Positions 30,233-37,235 of a stretch of DNA of 37,235 nucleotides are shown here, one piece after another. The stretch is taken from contig CAJOLC010000035.1 in NCBI GenBank assembly GCA_905235305.1, forward strand, positions 1 through 37,235. Direction: 5' to 3'. This DNA is from an uncultured Bacteroidaceae bacterium (GTDB lineage Bacteria; Bacteroidota; Bacteroidia; Bacteroidales; Bacteroidaceae). Below the pieces are notes generated by a model. That model saw only the letters and a list, made by a program, of their open reading frames with translations, was not told the DNA's origin and did not search any database. Both the position numbers and the translations under genes were made by a program. How positions within the stretch are numbered: position 1 is the first letter of the stretch; the number at the start of each line of letters is the position of its first letter.

Positions 30233-31522
30233 TTGAAGAGACTTCTATCCATAGCCCTCTTTGTGTTCAGCCTGAGCCTGACGGCACAGATTAACACAGA
30301 CCGCGTCCTGTTGATGGGACGCAATGCTTTGTATTATGAAGATTATGTGCTTGCCATCCAGCGTTTCAATATGGTCATCAATGCAAAGCCTTGGCTGGGA
30401 GAGCCTTATTTCTACAGAGCCTTGGCAAAGTATTACCTCGAGGACTATCAAGGCGCAGAGATTGACTGCAACAATGCCGTGGAACGTAATCCCTATGCCC
30501 TCAACCATTATGTCCTGCGAGCTCTCTGCCGCATCAACCAGAACCGCTATGCTTTGGCTGAAGAAGACTACCAAAAGGCCATTGCCATAAATCCCCTTGA
30601 CCATAACTCCTGGCACAATATTGTTCTTTGTCAGATAGAGCTGAAGGAGTATGAGAGAGCAGATTCATCGCTTGATGTGATGCTTCGGCATTGGGGAAAG
30701 GAAACAGAGCAATACACGATGAAAGCCCAAGTGTCGTTGCTTAGAACCGATACAGTTCAGGCAGAGCGTTGGACAGACAGAGCGCTTGAGCTTGATGAAT
30801 ATGACGGCAAAGCCTGGGGAATGAAGGCAATGTTTCAAGGGAATCGGAAAGAATACAAAGAAGCCGAGGCCTCACTCGACAAAGCTATCATGCAGTTGCC
30901 GCGAAATGCCGGACTTTATGTAAATCGTGCTTTGGTCCGCTACAATCAGGACAACTTGCGAGGAGCAATGTCCGACTATGATGCATGTCTCGACCTTGAG
31001 CCTCACAATTATCTTGCTCACTACAATCGCGGCTTGCTTCGTGCACAGGTAGGCGAGGACAATCTTGCCATCGAGGATCTCAACTTTGTGCTCGACCTCG
31101 AACCAGACAATACTATTGCCCTTTACAATCGTGCCCTCTTGCTCGACAACATTGGTGACTATAAAGGTGCTATTCGCGACATCAGCGCTGTCATAAAAGA
31201 CTATCCTGAATTCTGGGACGGCTATCGTCAGCGTGCAGCCATAAAGCGAAAGCTTGGCGATATAAATGGCGCTGAGATGGATGAGTTTAGGCTCGACTTG
31301 ATGCGGCGGCAGGCAAGAAACATCCTGTACGGACTCGGAAGAAGAGTGAGCATAATATCGAGGATTATGCTGCTTTGGTCGAAGAGGATGAACACGAAGA
31401 AGAGAATACGTATGTCAGTGAGTACCGTGGTAAGGTCCAGAACCGTCAGACAGAACTGCAGCCTGAGCCCATCTATTCCCTCACTTACTATAAGAAAGAC
31501 TCCGAGACTAACACTTACATAG
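30233..31522 (+). CDS. TPR repeat protein, N-terminal part (frameshifted gene)
   Basis: The first part of a secreted tetratricopeptide-repeat protein. It starts with TTG at 30233, 4 bases after def, and has a signal peptide (KRLLSIALFVFSLSLTAQ). TPR units run from about residue 20 to 355, with repeated patterns such as LAHYNRGLLRAQVGEDNLAI and ALYNRALLLDNIGDYKGAI. After about residue 360 (past DEFRLDLMRRQ) the frame turns into unlikely Arg/Ser-rich text and stops at 31522. The true continuation lies in another frame (entry at 31375). The pair most likely forms one gene of about 650 codons in relatives, broken here by an indel near 31301-31325. TPR proteins scaffold complexes; the partner is unknown. 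Confidence 0.82.
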   Translation: MKRLLSIALFVFSLSLTAQINTDRVLLMGRNALYYEDYVLAIQRFNMVINAKPWLGEPYFYRALAKYYLEDYQGAEIDCNNAVERNPYALNHYVLRALCRINQNRYALAEEDYQKAIAINPLDHNSWHNIVLCQIELKEYERADSSLDVMLRHWGKETEQYTMKAQVSLLRTDTVQAERWTDRALELDEYDGKAWGMKAMFQGNRKEYKEAEASLDKAIMQLPRNAGLYVNRALVRYNQDNLRGAMSDYDACLDLEPHNYLAHYNRGLLRAQVGEDNLAIEDLNFVLDLEPDNTIALYNRALLLDNIGDYKGAIRDISAVIKDYPEFWDGYRQRAAIKRKLGDINGAEMDEFRLDLMRRQARNILYGLGRRVSIISRIMLLWSKRMNTKKRIRMSVSTVVRSRTVRQNCSLSPSIPSLTIRKTPRLTLT

Positions 31523-32184
31523 CTTATTGTCAGGAGCTGGAGAAACTCAATAGCCGTCTTCTGCTTCCTCTGCAACTTTACCTGACAGACAATGAAGCAC
31601 CAATGACAGGAAAGCAGACTGAAGCTCATCAGTATTCGATTTCTGTCCTTACTGAGATGCTTGAGAAGAATCCACTTGACAAGGACTTGCTTCTGCACCG
31701 TGCCCTCGACTATTATCATGTCCGTGACTTCGAGAATGGCGTTAATGACATGGATGCACTCATCTTGAAGTACGGGGCTGAACCTTTGGCACTCATCTTG
31801 CGGGCACAGTGTCGCTTCGCTCAACTCGAGGTGTCGCGTACAACGGCAAGCGCTTCCGACCTCCGGCTTGGCTATCTTATGGCTTTGCAAGACTACAACA
31901 AGGCTTCAGATCTTATTCCTGACGCTCCTTTCCTGTATTACAACATAGGCTGCGTACAGGTCCAGCTGGCTGATTATGTCGCTGCACAGAAGTCCTTCAC
32001 TCATGCTCTTGAACTTGACGCTCGTTTCCCAAGTGCTTACTACGGGCGAGGCGTTGCTTACATCCTCGGAGGGAAAATAGATAATGGCCTGAACGACCTT
32101 TCTCAGGCAGGTGAGCTGGGACTCTATACTGCCTATAACCTCATTAAGAAGTACTCGAAAGAGAAAAAACGCACAACTAAGTAA
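31375..32184 (+). CDS. TPR repeat protein, C-terminal part (frameshifted gene)
   Basis: The second part of the TPR protein. The frame is open from 31291, after a TAG at 31288. The upstream codons read RKKSEHNIEDYAALVEEDEH and so look coding, which shows that the TTG at 31375 is not a genuine start. It has an acidic linker (EEDEHEEE), then PEPIYSLTYYKKD and more TPR units (DLLLHRALDYYHVRDFENGV, FLYYNIGCVQVQLADYVAAQ, SAYYGRGVAYILGGKIDNGL), ending in a Lys-rich tail. Without the upstream signal peptide it would stay in the cytoplasm. A sequencing error, a real mutation or programmed shifting could explain the break; no clear slippery heptamer is visible. Confidence 0.78.
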   Translation: MVEEDEHEEENTYVSEYRGKVQNRQTELQPEPIYSLTYYKKDSETNTYIAYCQELEKLNSRLLLPLQLYLTDNEAPMTGKQTEAHQYSISVLTEMLEKNPLDKDLLLHRALDYYHVRDFENGVNDMDALILKYGAEPLALILRAQCRFAQLEVSRTTASASDLRLGYLMALQDYNKASDLIPDAPFLYYNIGCVQVQLADYVAAQKSFTHALELDARFPSAYYGRGVAYILGGKIDNGLNDLSQAGELGLYTAYNLIKKYSKEKKRTTK

Positions 32185-32224
32185 TTCTTTCTTAAGAATA
32201 CTTTCGTAATTTGATGAAAAGCAC

Positions 32225-32232
32225 TATCTTTG
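32225..32232 (+). promoter_or_regulatory. -7 element of thrS
   Basis: TATCTTTG followed by CA, 29 bases before the thrS start at 32262. TTTC at 32202-32205 is a near match to the -33 box at a 19-base spacing. It also shows that the ATG at 32211 is not the start. Confidence 0.6.
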
Positions 32233-32261
32233 CACCCCGAAATATAGTAATAAAGAAAAAG

Positions 32262-34214
32262 ATGGTAAAGATAACCTTCCCTGATGGCTCTGTTCGTGAG
32301 TATGAGAGCGGCATCACAGGCTATGAGATAGCACAGAGTATTTCAACCCGTTTGGCTCAGGACGTTGTGGCCTGTGGCGTCAATGGTGAGACGACGGAAC
32401 TCAACCGCCCTATCAATGCTGATGCAAGCATCAAGCTCTACAAGTTCGACGACGAAGAGGGCAAGCACGCCTTCTGGCACACAAGTGCCCACCTCCTTGC
32501 CGAGGCGTTGCAGGAACTCTATCCGGGCATACAGTTCGGCTTCGGTCCTGCCGTCGAGAACGGCTTCTTCTACGACGTGCTCCTGCCGGATGGCAAGCAG
32601 ATAGGCGAAGGTGACTTTAAGACCATCGAGGACAAGATGCTTGAACTCGCCCGCAAGGACGAGGCCGTAGTGCGCAAGGAGGTAGGCAAGGCCGACTGCC
32701 TGGCGCAGTTCAAGGCAGCAGGCCAGGCCTACAAGTGCGAGCACATTGAGCAGGACCTCGAAGACGGCAGCATCACGACATACACGCAGGGTAACTTCAC
32801 GGACCTCTGCAAAGGTCCCCACATCGTCAGCACAGGCATCATTAAGGCCGTAAAGCTGATGAGCATAGCCGGTGCCTTCTGGCGCGGAGACGCTACCAAG
32901 GACCAGATGCAACGCCTGTATGGTATCTCCTATCCCAAGAAGAAGATGCTTGACGAATACCTTGTCATGCTCGAAGAGGCCAAGAAGCGCGACCATAGGA
33001 AGATAGGCAAGGAGATGGAACTCTTCATGTTCAGTGAGCGTGTCGGCAAGGGCCTGCCCATTTGGCTTCCAAAGGGAACCGACCTCCGTCTGCGCCTTCA
33101 GGAGATGCTCCGCAAGATTCAGAAGCAGTATGGCTATCAGGAAGTCATCACTCCCAATATTGGCGGCAAGAACCTCTATCAGACTTCCGGTCACTGGGAC
33201 CACTACGGCAAGGACAGCTTCCAACCGATTCAGACACCGGAAGAAGGCGAGGAGTACCTGCTGAAGCCAATGAATTGCCCTCACCACTGCGAGATCTTCG
33301 CCAATCGCCCGCGTTCTTATAAGGAACTCCCCTTCCGTTGCGCCGAGTTCGGTACTGTCTATCGCTACGAGCAGAGCGGCGAGCTTCACGGCCTGACACG
33401 TGTCCGTTGCTTCACACAGGACGATGCCCACATCTTCTGCCGTCCGGACCAGGTGAAGAAGGAGTTCATCAATGTGATGGACATCATACAGCGTGTCTTC
33501 AAGACATTCAACTTCAGCGAAGAGAACGTCGAGGTGCAGATTTCACTCCGCGATCCGAATAACAAGACGAAATACATTGGTTCCGACGAGGACTGGCACG
33601 TGGCAGAGCAAGCCATCATTGACGCTTGCGCCGAGAAGGGCATGAAGGCCCGTCAGGAGCTGGGTGAGGCCGCTTTCTACGGTCCCAAGCTCGACTTCAT
33701 GGTAAAGGATGCCATCGGTCGCCGTTGGCAGCTCGGAACCATTCAGGTTGACTACCAGTTACCGCAACGCTTCCAGTTGGAGTATGTCGGAGAGGACGGC
33801 CAGAAGCATCGTCCCGTGATGATTCACCGCGCTCCCTTCGGTTCGATGGAACGCTTCGTGGCAGTTCTCATTGAGCACACGGCCGGCCACTTCCCCCTTT
33901 GGCTTACGCCCGATCAGGTTGCTATCCTGCCTGTCAGCGAGAAGTATCAAGCCTATGCTGAACAACTCAAGGCTTACTTCGATACCCAGGATGTCCGTTC
34001 CTTCATTGATGACCGTAGTGAGAAGATTGGACGCAAGATTCGCGACACCGAACTTAAGCACATTCCTTACATGCTCATCGTAGGAGAGAAAGAGCAGGAA
34101 GAGGGTACTGTAAGCTTCCGTCAACGTGGTGGAGGAGAGCAGGGAACGATGAAATATGAAGATTTCTCGAAGAAAATTGTCGAAGAAGTTAGGAAAATGA
34201 CAGAAAAGTGCTAA
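32262..34214 (+). CDS. thrS: Threonine--tRNA ligase
   Basis: A 650-residue class II aminoacyl-tRNA synthetase that charges tRNA-Thr. It has an N-terminal TGS domain ([20 protein letters not shown]) and an editing domain with the [11 protein letters not shown] motif. The catalytic core has motif 2 ([20 protein letters not shown]), the zinc-binding NCPHHCEIF and motif 3 ([19 protein letters not shown]). The C-terminal anticodon-binding domain ([18 protein letters not shown]) is complete. Start at 32262 was chosen over 32211 because of the promoter position. It heads the conserved thrS-infC-rpmI-rplT order. A TAAATTTG element overlaps its TAA stop and may drive infC. Confidence 0.97.
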   Translation: MVKITFPDGSVREYESGITGYEIAQSISTRLAQDVVACGVNGETTELNRPINADASIKLYKFDDEEGKHAFWHTSAHLLAEALQELYPGIQFGFGPAVENGFFYDVLLPDGKQIGEGDFKTIEDKMLELARKDEAVVRKEVGKADCLAQFKAAGQAYKCEHIEQDLEDGSITTYTQGNFTDLCKGPHIVSTGIIKAVKLMSIAGAFWRGDATKDQMQRLYGISYPKKKMLDEYLVMLEEAKKRDHRKIGKEMELFMFSERVGKGLPIWLPKGTDLRLRLQEMLRKIQKQYGYQEVITPNIGGKNLYQTSGHWDHYGKDSFQPIQTPEEGEEYLLKPMNCPHHCEIFANRPRSYKELPFRCAEFGTVYRYEQSGELHGLTRVRCFTQDDAHIFCRPDQVKKEFINVMDIIQRVFKTFNFSEENVEVQISLRDPNNKTKYIGSDEDWHVAEQAIIDACAEKGMKARQELGEAAFYGPKLDFMVKDAIGRRWQLGTIQVDYQLPQRFQLEYVGEDGQKHRPVMIHRAPFGSMERFVAVLIEHTAGHFPLWLTPDQVAILPVSEKYQAYAEQLKAYFDTQDVRSFIDDRSEKIGRKIRDTELKHIPYMLIVGEKEQEEGTVSFRQRGGGEQGTMKYEDFSKKIVEEVRKMTEKC

Positions 34215-34219
34215 ATTTG
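34212..34219 (+). promoter_or_regulatory. Possible internal promoter of infC
   Basis: TAAATTTG, followed by CA, begins on the TAA stop codon of thrS and lies 21 bases before the infC ATG. It matches TAnnTTTG; no good -33 box was seen. Confidence 0.45.
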
Positions 34220-34239
34220 CACCCGCTTAAATATAATTA

Positions 34240-34896
34240 ATGAAGAAACCTAACCTGAAACAGCAGTATCGCGTGAACGAGCAGATACGTGTACGCGAAG
34301 TGCGCATTGTGGGTGACGGCATAGAGAGCCAAGTCGTCCTGACCTCCAAGGCGTTGCAGATGGCAGAGCAGCGTGGCGTCGACCTCGTGGAGATTTCTCC
34401 TAATGCAGAGCCGCCAGTGTGCCGGCTCATTGACTACAGCAAGTTCATCTACCAGCAGAAGAAGCATCAGAAGGAGATTAAGGCAAAGCAAGTGAAGGTA
34501 GATGTCAAGGAGATTCGCTTCGGACCTCAGACTGACGACCACGACTATAATTTTAAGCTCAAGCATGCTCAGGGCTTCCTCAACGATGGCGACAAGGTGA
34601 AGGCTTACGTCTTCTTTAAGGGACGCAGCATCCTCTTCAAGGAACAGGGCGAGGTGCTCCTCCTGCGTTTTGCTCAGGACCTTGAGGAATACGGTAAGGT
34701 AGAGTCGATGCCGCAGCTCGAGGGCAAGCGAATGATTATGTTCCTTGCTCCCAAGAAGCAGCCGAGTGGTGCCAAGAAGCTTCAGGATACGGACGAGGCA
34801 GTCGAGGCTCCTGTTCGCGAGAAGAAAGCTCCTCAGCAGAAGGCTCCCAAGGAATACACGGGACCGAAGGTGGAGGGAGAGAACTTCGACGACTGA
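34240..34896 (+). CDS. infC: Translation initiation factor IF-3
   Basis: A 218-residue IF-3, which keeps ribosomal subunits apart and checks start codons. The N-terminal domain reads [18 protein letters not shown] and [21 protein letters not shown]. The linker is [16 protein letters not shown], and the C-terminal domain contains [21 protein letters not shown] and [13 protein letters not shown]. It is about 40 residues longer than E. coli IF-3: a Lys/Pro/Gln-rich tail (from about 170) ends in an acidic EGENFDD. Such tails are common in Bacteroidota. It uses ATG, not the rare AUU start that allows self-control in E. coli. Confidence 0.97.
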   Translation: MKKPNLKQQYRVNEQIRVREVRIVGDGIESQVVLTSKALQMAEQRGVDLVEISPNAEPPVCRLIDYSKFIYQQKKHQKEIKAKQVKVDVKEIRFGPQTDDHDYNFKLKHAQGFLNDGDKVKAYVFFKGRSILFKEQGEVLLLRFAQDLEEYGKVESMPQLEGKRMIMFLAPKKQPSGAKKLQDTDEAVEAPVREKKAPQQKAPKEYTGPKVEGENFDD

Positions 34897-35094
34897 AGCC
34901 CAGTTCATAATTCATGATTCTCAATTCATAATTTAGCGGCGGCTGAGTGATGGTTGAGAGATACACAGCAAGGAAACAATTATGAATTATGAATGAATAA
35001 TTAAGAATTAAATAGAAGGACAGTGCGTAACGCCCTGGTATATGCGTTGCCACGTCGATTATAATTAATAATTAATAATTAACAAATTAAAAAA
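34897..35094. repeat. AT-rich inverted repeats between infC and rpmI
   Basis: TTCATAATTCATGATTC and CAATTCATAATT (about 34904-34933) are mirrored by AATTATGAATTATGAATG (about 34978-34996), around a GC-richer loop of some 45 bases. ATTAATAATTAATAATTAAC follows just before rpmI. It may be a dispersed repeat, a processing site or a leader for ribosomal protein control; no L20-type mRNA site was recognised. Confidence 0.5.
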
Positions 35095-35292
35095 ATGCCA
35101 AAAGTAAAGACTAACTCCGGTGCGAAGAAGAGATTCTCGTTCACTGGAACTGGCAAGGTAAAGCGCCATCACGCCTACCACAGCCACATCCTGACAAAGA
35201 AGACGAAGAAGCAGAAGCGCAACCTCGATCACAGCGCTATCGTTGTGAGAGAGAACATGAAGCAGGTGCGCGACCTCCTGTGCCTCCGCTAA
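35095..35292 (+). CDS. rpmI: 50S ribosomal protein L35 (bL35)
   Basis: A 65-residue, very basic ribosomal protein. It has the family core [20 protein letters not shown] and [20 protein letters not shown], with a C-terminal RDLLCLR. It belongs to the large subunit and sits between infC and rplT as in most bacteria. Length and start are normal. Confidence 0.98.
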   Translation: MPKVKTNSGAKKRFSFTGTGKVKRHHAYHSHILTKKTKKQKRNLDHSAIVVRENMKQVRDLLCLR

Positions 35293-35396
35293 ACCTCTGT
35301 AAAACTCAGGAAAACAATTTACTTTAGTTATTAACCGAATGCTTAGCACCTAAAGACCGCTACGAGCGGCGCTAACATTCAAAACAGAACAAAATT

Positions 35397-35741
35397 ATGC
35401 CAAGATCAGTAAATCATGTAGCTTCAAGAGCTAAGAGAAAGAAAATTCTGGGTTTGACCAGAGGTTATTTCGGCGCCCGCAAGAATGTATGGACCGTTGC
35501 CAAGAACACTTGGGAGAAGGGTCTTACCTATGCATATCGCGACCGCCGTACGAAGAAGCGTAACTTCCGTGCGCTCTGGATTCAGCGTATCAATGCTGCC
35601 GCACGCCTGGAGGGCCTCAGCTATAGCCAGCTGATGGGTCTGCTGCACAAGGCTGGCATCGAGATCAACCGCAAGGTGCTCGCTGACCTCGCAGTCAATT
35701 ACCCCGATGCTTTCAAGGCAGTTGTTGCCAAGGTAAAGTAA
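35397..35741 (+). CDS. rplT: 50S ribosomal protein L20 (bL20)
   Basis: A 114-residue ribosomal protein that binds 23S rRNA early in subunit assembly. Conserved text includes [35 protein letters not shown] and [20 protein letters not shown]. In other bacteria L20 also represses its own operon by binding the mRNA leader; whether that occurs here is not visible. The gene ends the thrS operon and is followed by a strong terminator at 35766. Confidence 0.98.
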   Translation: MPRSVNHVASRAKRKKILGLTRGYFGARKNVWTVAKNTWEKGLTYAYRDRRTKKRNFRALWIQRINAAARLEGLSYSQLMGLLHKAGIEINRKVLADLAVNYPDAFKAVVAKVK

Positions 35742-35765
35742 TTCGAGATTTACAATCAAACCAAG

Positions 35766-35797
35766 GAGGAGAACGGCCTGCGCTGTTCTCCTCTTTT
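35766..35797 (+). terminator. Rho-independent terminator after rplT
   Basis: GAGGAGAAC (35766-35774) pairs perfectly with GTTCTCCTC (35785-35793) across a ten-base loop, followed by TTTT. It lies 24 bases past the rplT stop. Confidence 0.92.
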
Positions 35798-35820
35798 CGT
35801 ATATATATATGAAATCGGTT

Positions 35821-35900
35821 CGTAGCGGCCGCCGTGAACATTTTAGGCGGCCGCTACGGTTTCTTTTGGCGGCCGCCGTGAATTCTTTTGGCGGCCGCTA
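35821..35900. repeat. GCGGCCGC-rich tandem and inverted repeat
   Basis: CGTAGCGGCCGCC (35821-35833) is the exact complement of 35846-35858. The unit GCGGCCGCCGTGAA starts at 35825 and again at 35869, a tandem period of 44 bases. Four GGCGGCCGC-like cores are packed into 80 bases. No gene covers it; the rest of 35901-36085 shows no feature. Confidence 0.75.
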
Positions 35901-36085
35901 AAAATAGAAGACCCGTGTTCTGTTGCCCCGCTCAATACGTTATGTTGCCTTCCCTGACACGTTGCGTGACCCGGCTTGGTGCGTTGAATTTGCGAATATC
36001 CTGCGGAAAGTCTGCTGTCGTGGCTGCAGTCTTTGCCTGAAAAAGGCAAAGTGAGGACTGCTTGGGAAACTTTTCGTCTCTTTTC

Positions 36086-36116
36086 TTTGAGGCTTTCGCA
36101 AAAAACATTATCTTTG
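36086..36116 (+). promoter_or_regulatory. Promoter of the secreted protein at 36150
   Basis: TTTG (36086-36089) and TATCTTTG (36109-36116), spacer 19 bases, 33 bases before the start codon. Confidence 0.75.
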
Positions 36117-36149
36117 CAAGGCAATATGTAATGTAATAGTCGAGGACTC

Positions 36150-36749
36150 ATGAAGAAGATTTATATTTTCCTGGTTGCTGCGCTTGCCTGGAGCGCCGTC
36201 AGGGCGGAGGACAACACCCTCTACTTTACCGATGCTGCTATTATGCCCGGCCAGACGGGAAGCATCCAGCTCTGCATGAAGAATGTAAGGACTGACTTGA
36301 CTTGTCTTGAGGCAGAGATCCAGTTGCCCGAAGGACTCTCCGTTGTCCAGGACGATGCCGGCAATCCTGTGGTAACACAGATCCATAACCGTTCGAGTGT
36401 GCACGAACTCCTGGCCAATGTCCTTGAAAGCGGTAACCTCAAGGTGCTCATCAGTTCTGCCGATGCAGACTTGTTTGGCGAGGGAGATGGCCCGCTTCTG
36501 AGCTTCCGTGTGCAGGCCGACGAGGATGTCCTTCCTGGAAATTACGAAGTCAAGACGGTGGGCGAGTCGCTCCTCGTGAATGATGTGGCAGAAGCATTCT
36601 ACAGCGTAGGCGTCACCGGCAATGTTCTCGTCACGGACGACCCGACGGGAATAAATGATGAATTAAGAATGAAGGATGAAGAATCGGGTGCCATCTACAA
36701 CCTTGCAGGCCAGCGTGTCGGCAAAGCAAATCTTCATCAAGAACGGTAA
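36150..36749 (+). CDS. Secreted cohesin-like protein with frameshifted C-terminal tail
   Basis: A 199-residue frame with a signal peptide (KKIYIFLVAALAWSAVRA). The body (about 20-165) is beta-rich and resembles cohesin-type or Ig-like domains: MPGQTGSIQLCMKNV, LTCLEAEIQLPEGL, GPLLSFRVQADEDVLPGNYEVK by its ends. The tail GAIYNLAGQRVGK is the start of the C-terminal sorting-type motif usual in Prevotella secreted proteins. The frame then runs into NLHQER and stops. The expected ending, IFIKNGKKELHR, is encoded in the +1 frame at 36730-36768, so a deletion of a few bases probably broke the tail. The segment NDELRMKDEES comes from an AT-rich dispersed repeat word. Confidence 0.75.
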   Translation: MKKIYIFLVAALAWSAVRAEDNTLYFTDAAIMPGQTGSIQLCMKNVRTDLTCLEAEIQLPEGLSVVQDDAGNPVVTQIHNRSSVHELLANVLESGNLKVLISSADADLFGEGDGPLLSFRVQADEDVLPGNYEVKTVGESLLVNDVAEAFYSVGVTGNVLVTDDPTGINDELRMKDEESGAIYNLAGQRVGKANLHQER

Positions 36750-36800
36750 GAAAGAGCTGCACAGATAGGCAGTCATATCCGCCAGCAATACAAATATCGA

Positions 36801-36839
36801 CGAGGACTCTCTGCCATGTCAGAAGAGTCCTCGCCTTTT
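36801..36839 (+). terminator. Rho-independent terminator
   Basis: CGAGGACTCT (36801-36810) pairs exactly with AGAGTCCTCG (36824-36833), followed by CCTTTTCTTTT. It serves the plus-strand gene at 36150 and lies just before the convergent TolC-type stop. Confidence 0.85.
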
Positions 36840-36846
36840 CTTTTCG

Positions 36847-37235
36847 TCAGAAGCCTCCTAAAGCGGTGTAGAGATTGATGAGAGCCTGAATGCCCTCGTA
36901 GTGGTTCTGCGCCTCTGTGATTTGTGCCGTAAGCAGGTCCTCCTGAGCCTTGAGCACCTCAACATAGGTGTTTGTGCCGTTCTTCATCAGTTCCGAAGTG
37001 CCGAGATATGCTTCGTGCAGGGAGCTGACAATTGAAGTGAGGTAGGCAGCCTTTTGCTCTGTTTTGTGGCAGATGCGCAGTTGCTGATAGACTTCGTTGC
37101 CTGCGCCCAGTAGCGTCTGAACGAATTGCAGGCGGACTTTCTCCTGCTCAATCTTTGCATTCTTGTATTGTGCCCGCAGCTTGCCTTGCATGAAGATGCG
37201 CTGTGTCAACGAAGCCACGGCATTGGAAAGGAATT
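36847..37235 (-). CDS. TolC-family outer membrane efflux protein, C-terminal part
   Basis: The gene runs off the end of the window; only its last 129 codons are present. The frame is open to the edge, reading FLSNAVASLTQRIFMQGKLR at its start there. That is the family's typical repeat-start region (AVASLTQ-x-IF). Long helices follow (AKIEQEKVRLQFVQTLL, RICHKTEQKAAYLTSIV), with ELMKNGTNTYVEVLKAQEDLLTAQ and the usual ending LINLYTALGGF. These are the second-half coiled-coil helices of a TolC/OprM channel, which exports drugs or other substrates with an RND or ABC pump. The partner genes probably lie beyond the window. Confidence 0.93.
   Translation of the reverse strand, partial: FLSNAVASLTQRIFMQGKLRAQYKNAKIEQEKVRLQFVQTLLGAGNEVYQQLRICHKTEQKAAYLTSIVSSLHEAYLGTSELMKNGTNTYVEVLKAQEDLLTAQITEAQNHYEGIQALINLYTALGGF

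Noticed and set aside
34897..35094. L20-type autoregulatory leader before rpmI
   Set aside because: The inverted repeats are AT-rich dispersed-type words; no similarity to the known L20 mRNA binding sites could be recognised.

Overview
The window looks like chromosomal DNA from a Prevotella-type member of the Bacteroidales. Three things point there. First, many starts are preceded by the Bacteroidota promoter form: a TTG or TTTG box, a 19-20 base spacer, then TAnnTTTG. It is seen upstream of rubrerythrin, pdxS, the TraX-family gene, the Crp/Fnr regulator, the SPOR lipoprotein and the secreted protein at 36150. Second, the gene set is typical of the group: a three-gene glycogen operon, DUF6249, DUF4298, YtxH/holin-X genes and a CXXX-repeat peptide operon. 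Third, GC-rich and AT-rich dispersed repeats sit between and inside genes. No rRNA, tRNA, CRISPR array or intact insertion sequence was seen.

Layout. 1-1000: rubrerythrin, its promoter and a gene-free stretch of interlocking inverted repeats. 1001-4722 (minus): an operon for a ribosomally made, post-translationally modified peptide. It holds a 174-residue precursor with 31 cysteines spaced almost strictly CxxxC behind a Tat-like leader, a radical SAM/SPASM maturase, a second SPASM-like maturase and a small accessory protein, preceded by a secreted protein of unknown function. 4799-5139: a strongly structured, gene-free block, perhaps a stand-alone HEARO/omega-type RNA. 5267-7409: a uracil-DNA glycosylase-family gene, a large palindrome, then an ECF sigma factor with a probable anti-sigma protein and a DUF6249 protein. 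7518-11463 (minus): a repair-flavoured run (MGMT, TfoX-N, DUF4298, AlkD-like, PIF1-like helicase). 11483-12586: a STM3941-type membrane protein with an early stop, and superoxide dismutase. 12721-14341: a membrane protein and winged-helix regulator behind a promoter whose spacer is a perfect palindrome.

14411-16022: pdxT and pdxS (pyridoxal phosphate synthase). 16374-18161: a TraX-family membrane protein and a DUF3089 hydrolase. 18355-19446: a ThiD-like kinase fused to an AraC DNA-binding domain, with the kinase signature lost. 19516-24397 (minus): glycogen debranching enzyme, glycosyltransferase and GH57 enzyme, divergent from a Crp/Fnr regulator. 25346-27580: an esterase and msrA. 27584-28493: a small envelope operon. 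28701-32184: a SPOR lipoprotein, then ruvX, def and a frameshifted TPR protein. 32262-35741: thrS-infC-rpmI-rplT, closed by a clear terminator. 36150-37235: a secreted protein with a frameshifted C-terminal tail and the end of a TolC-type gene that runs off the window.

The strongest systems for a second look are the CXXX-repeat peptide operon with its Tat-like precursor, the pseudo-kinase/AraC fusion, the structured RNA candidate, and the dispersed repeats inserted in frame into enzyme genes.
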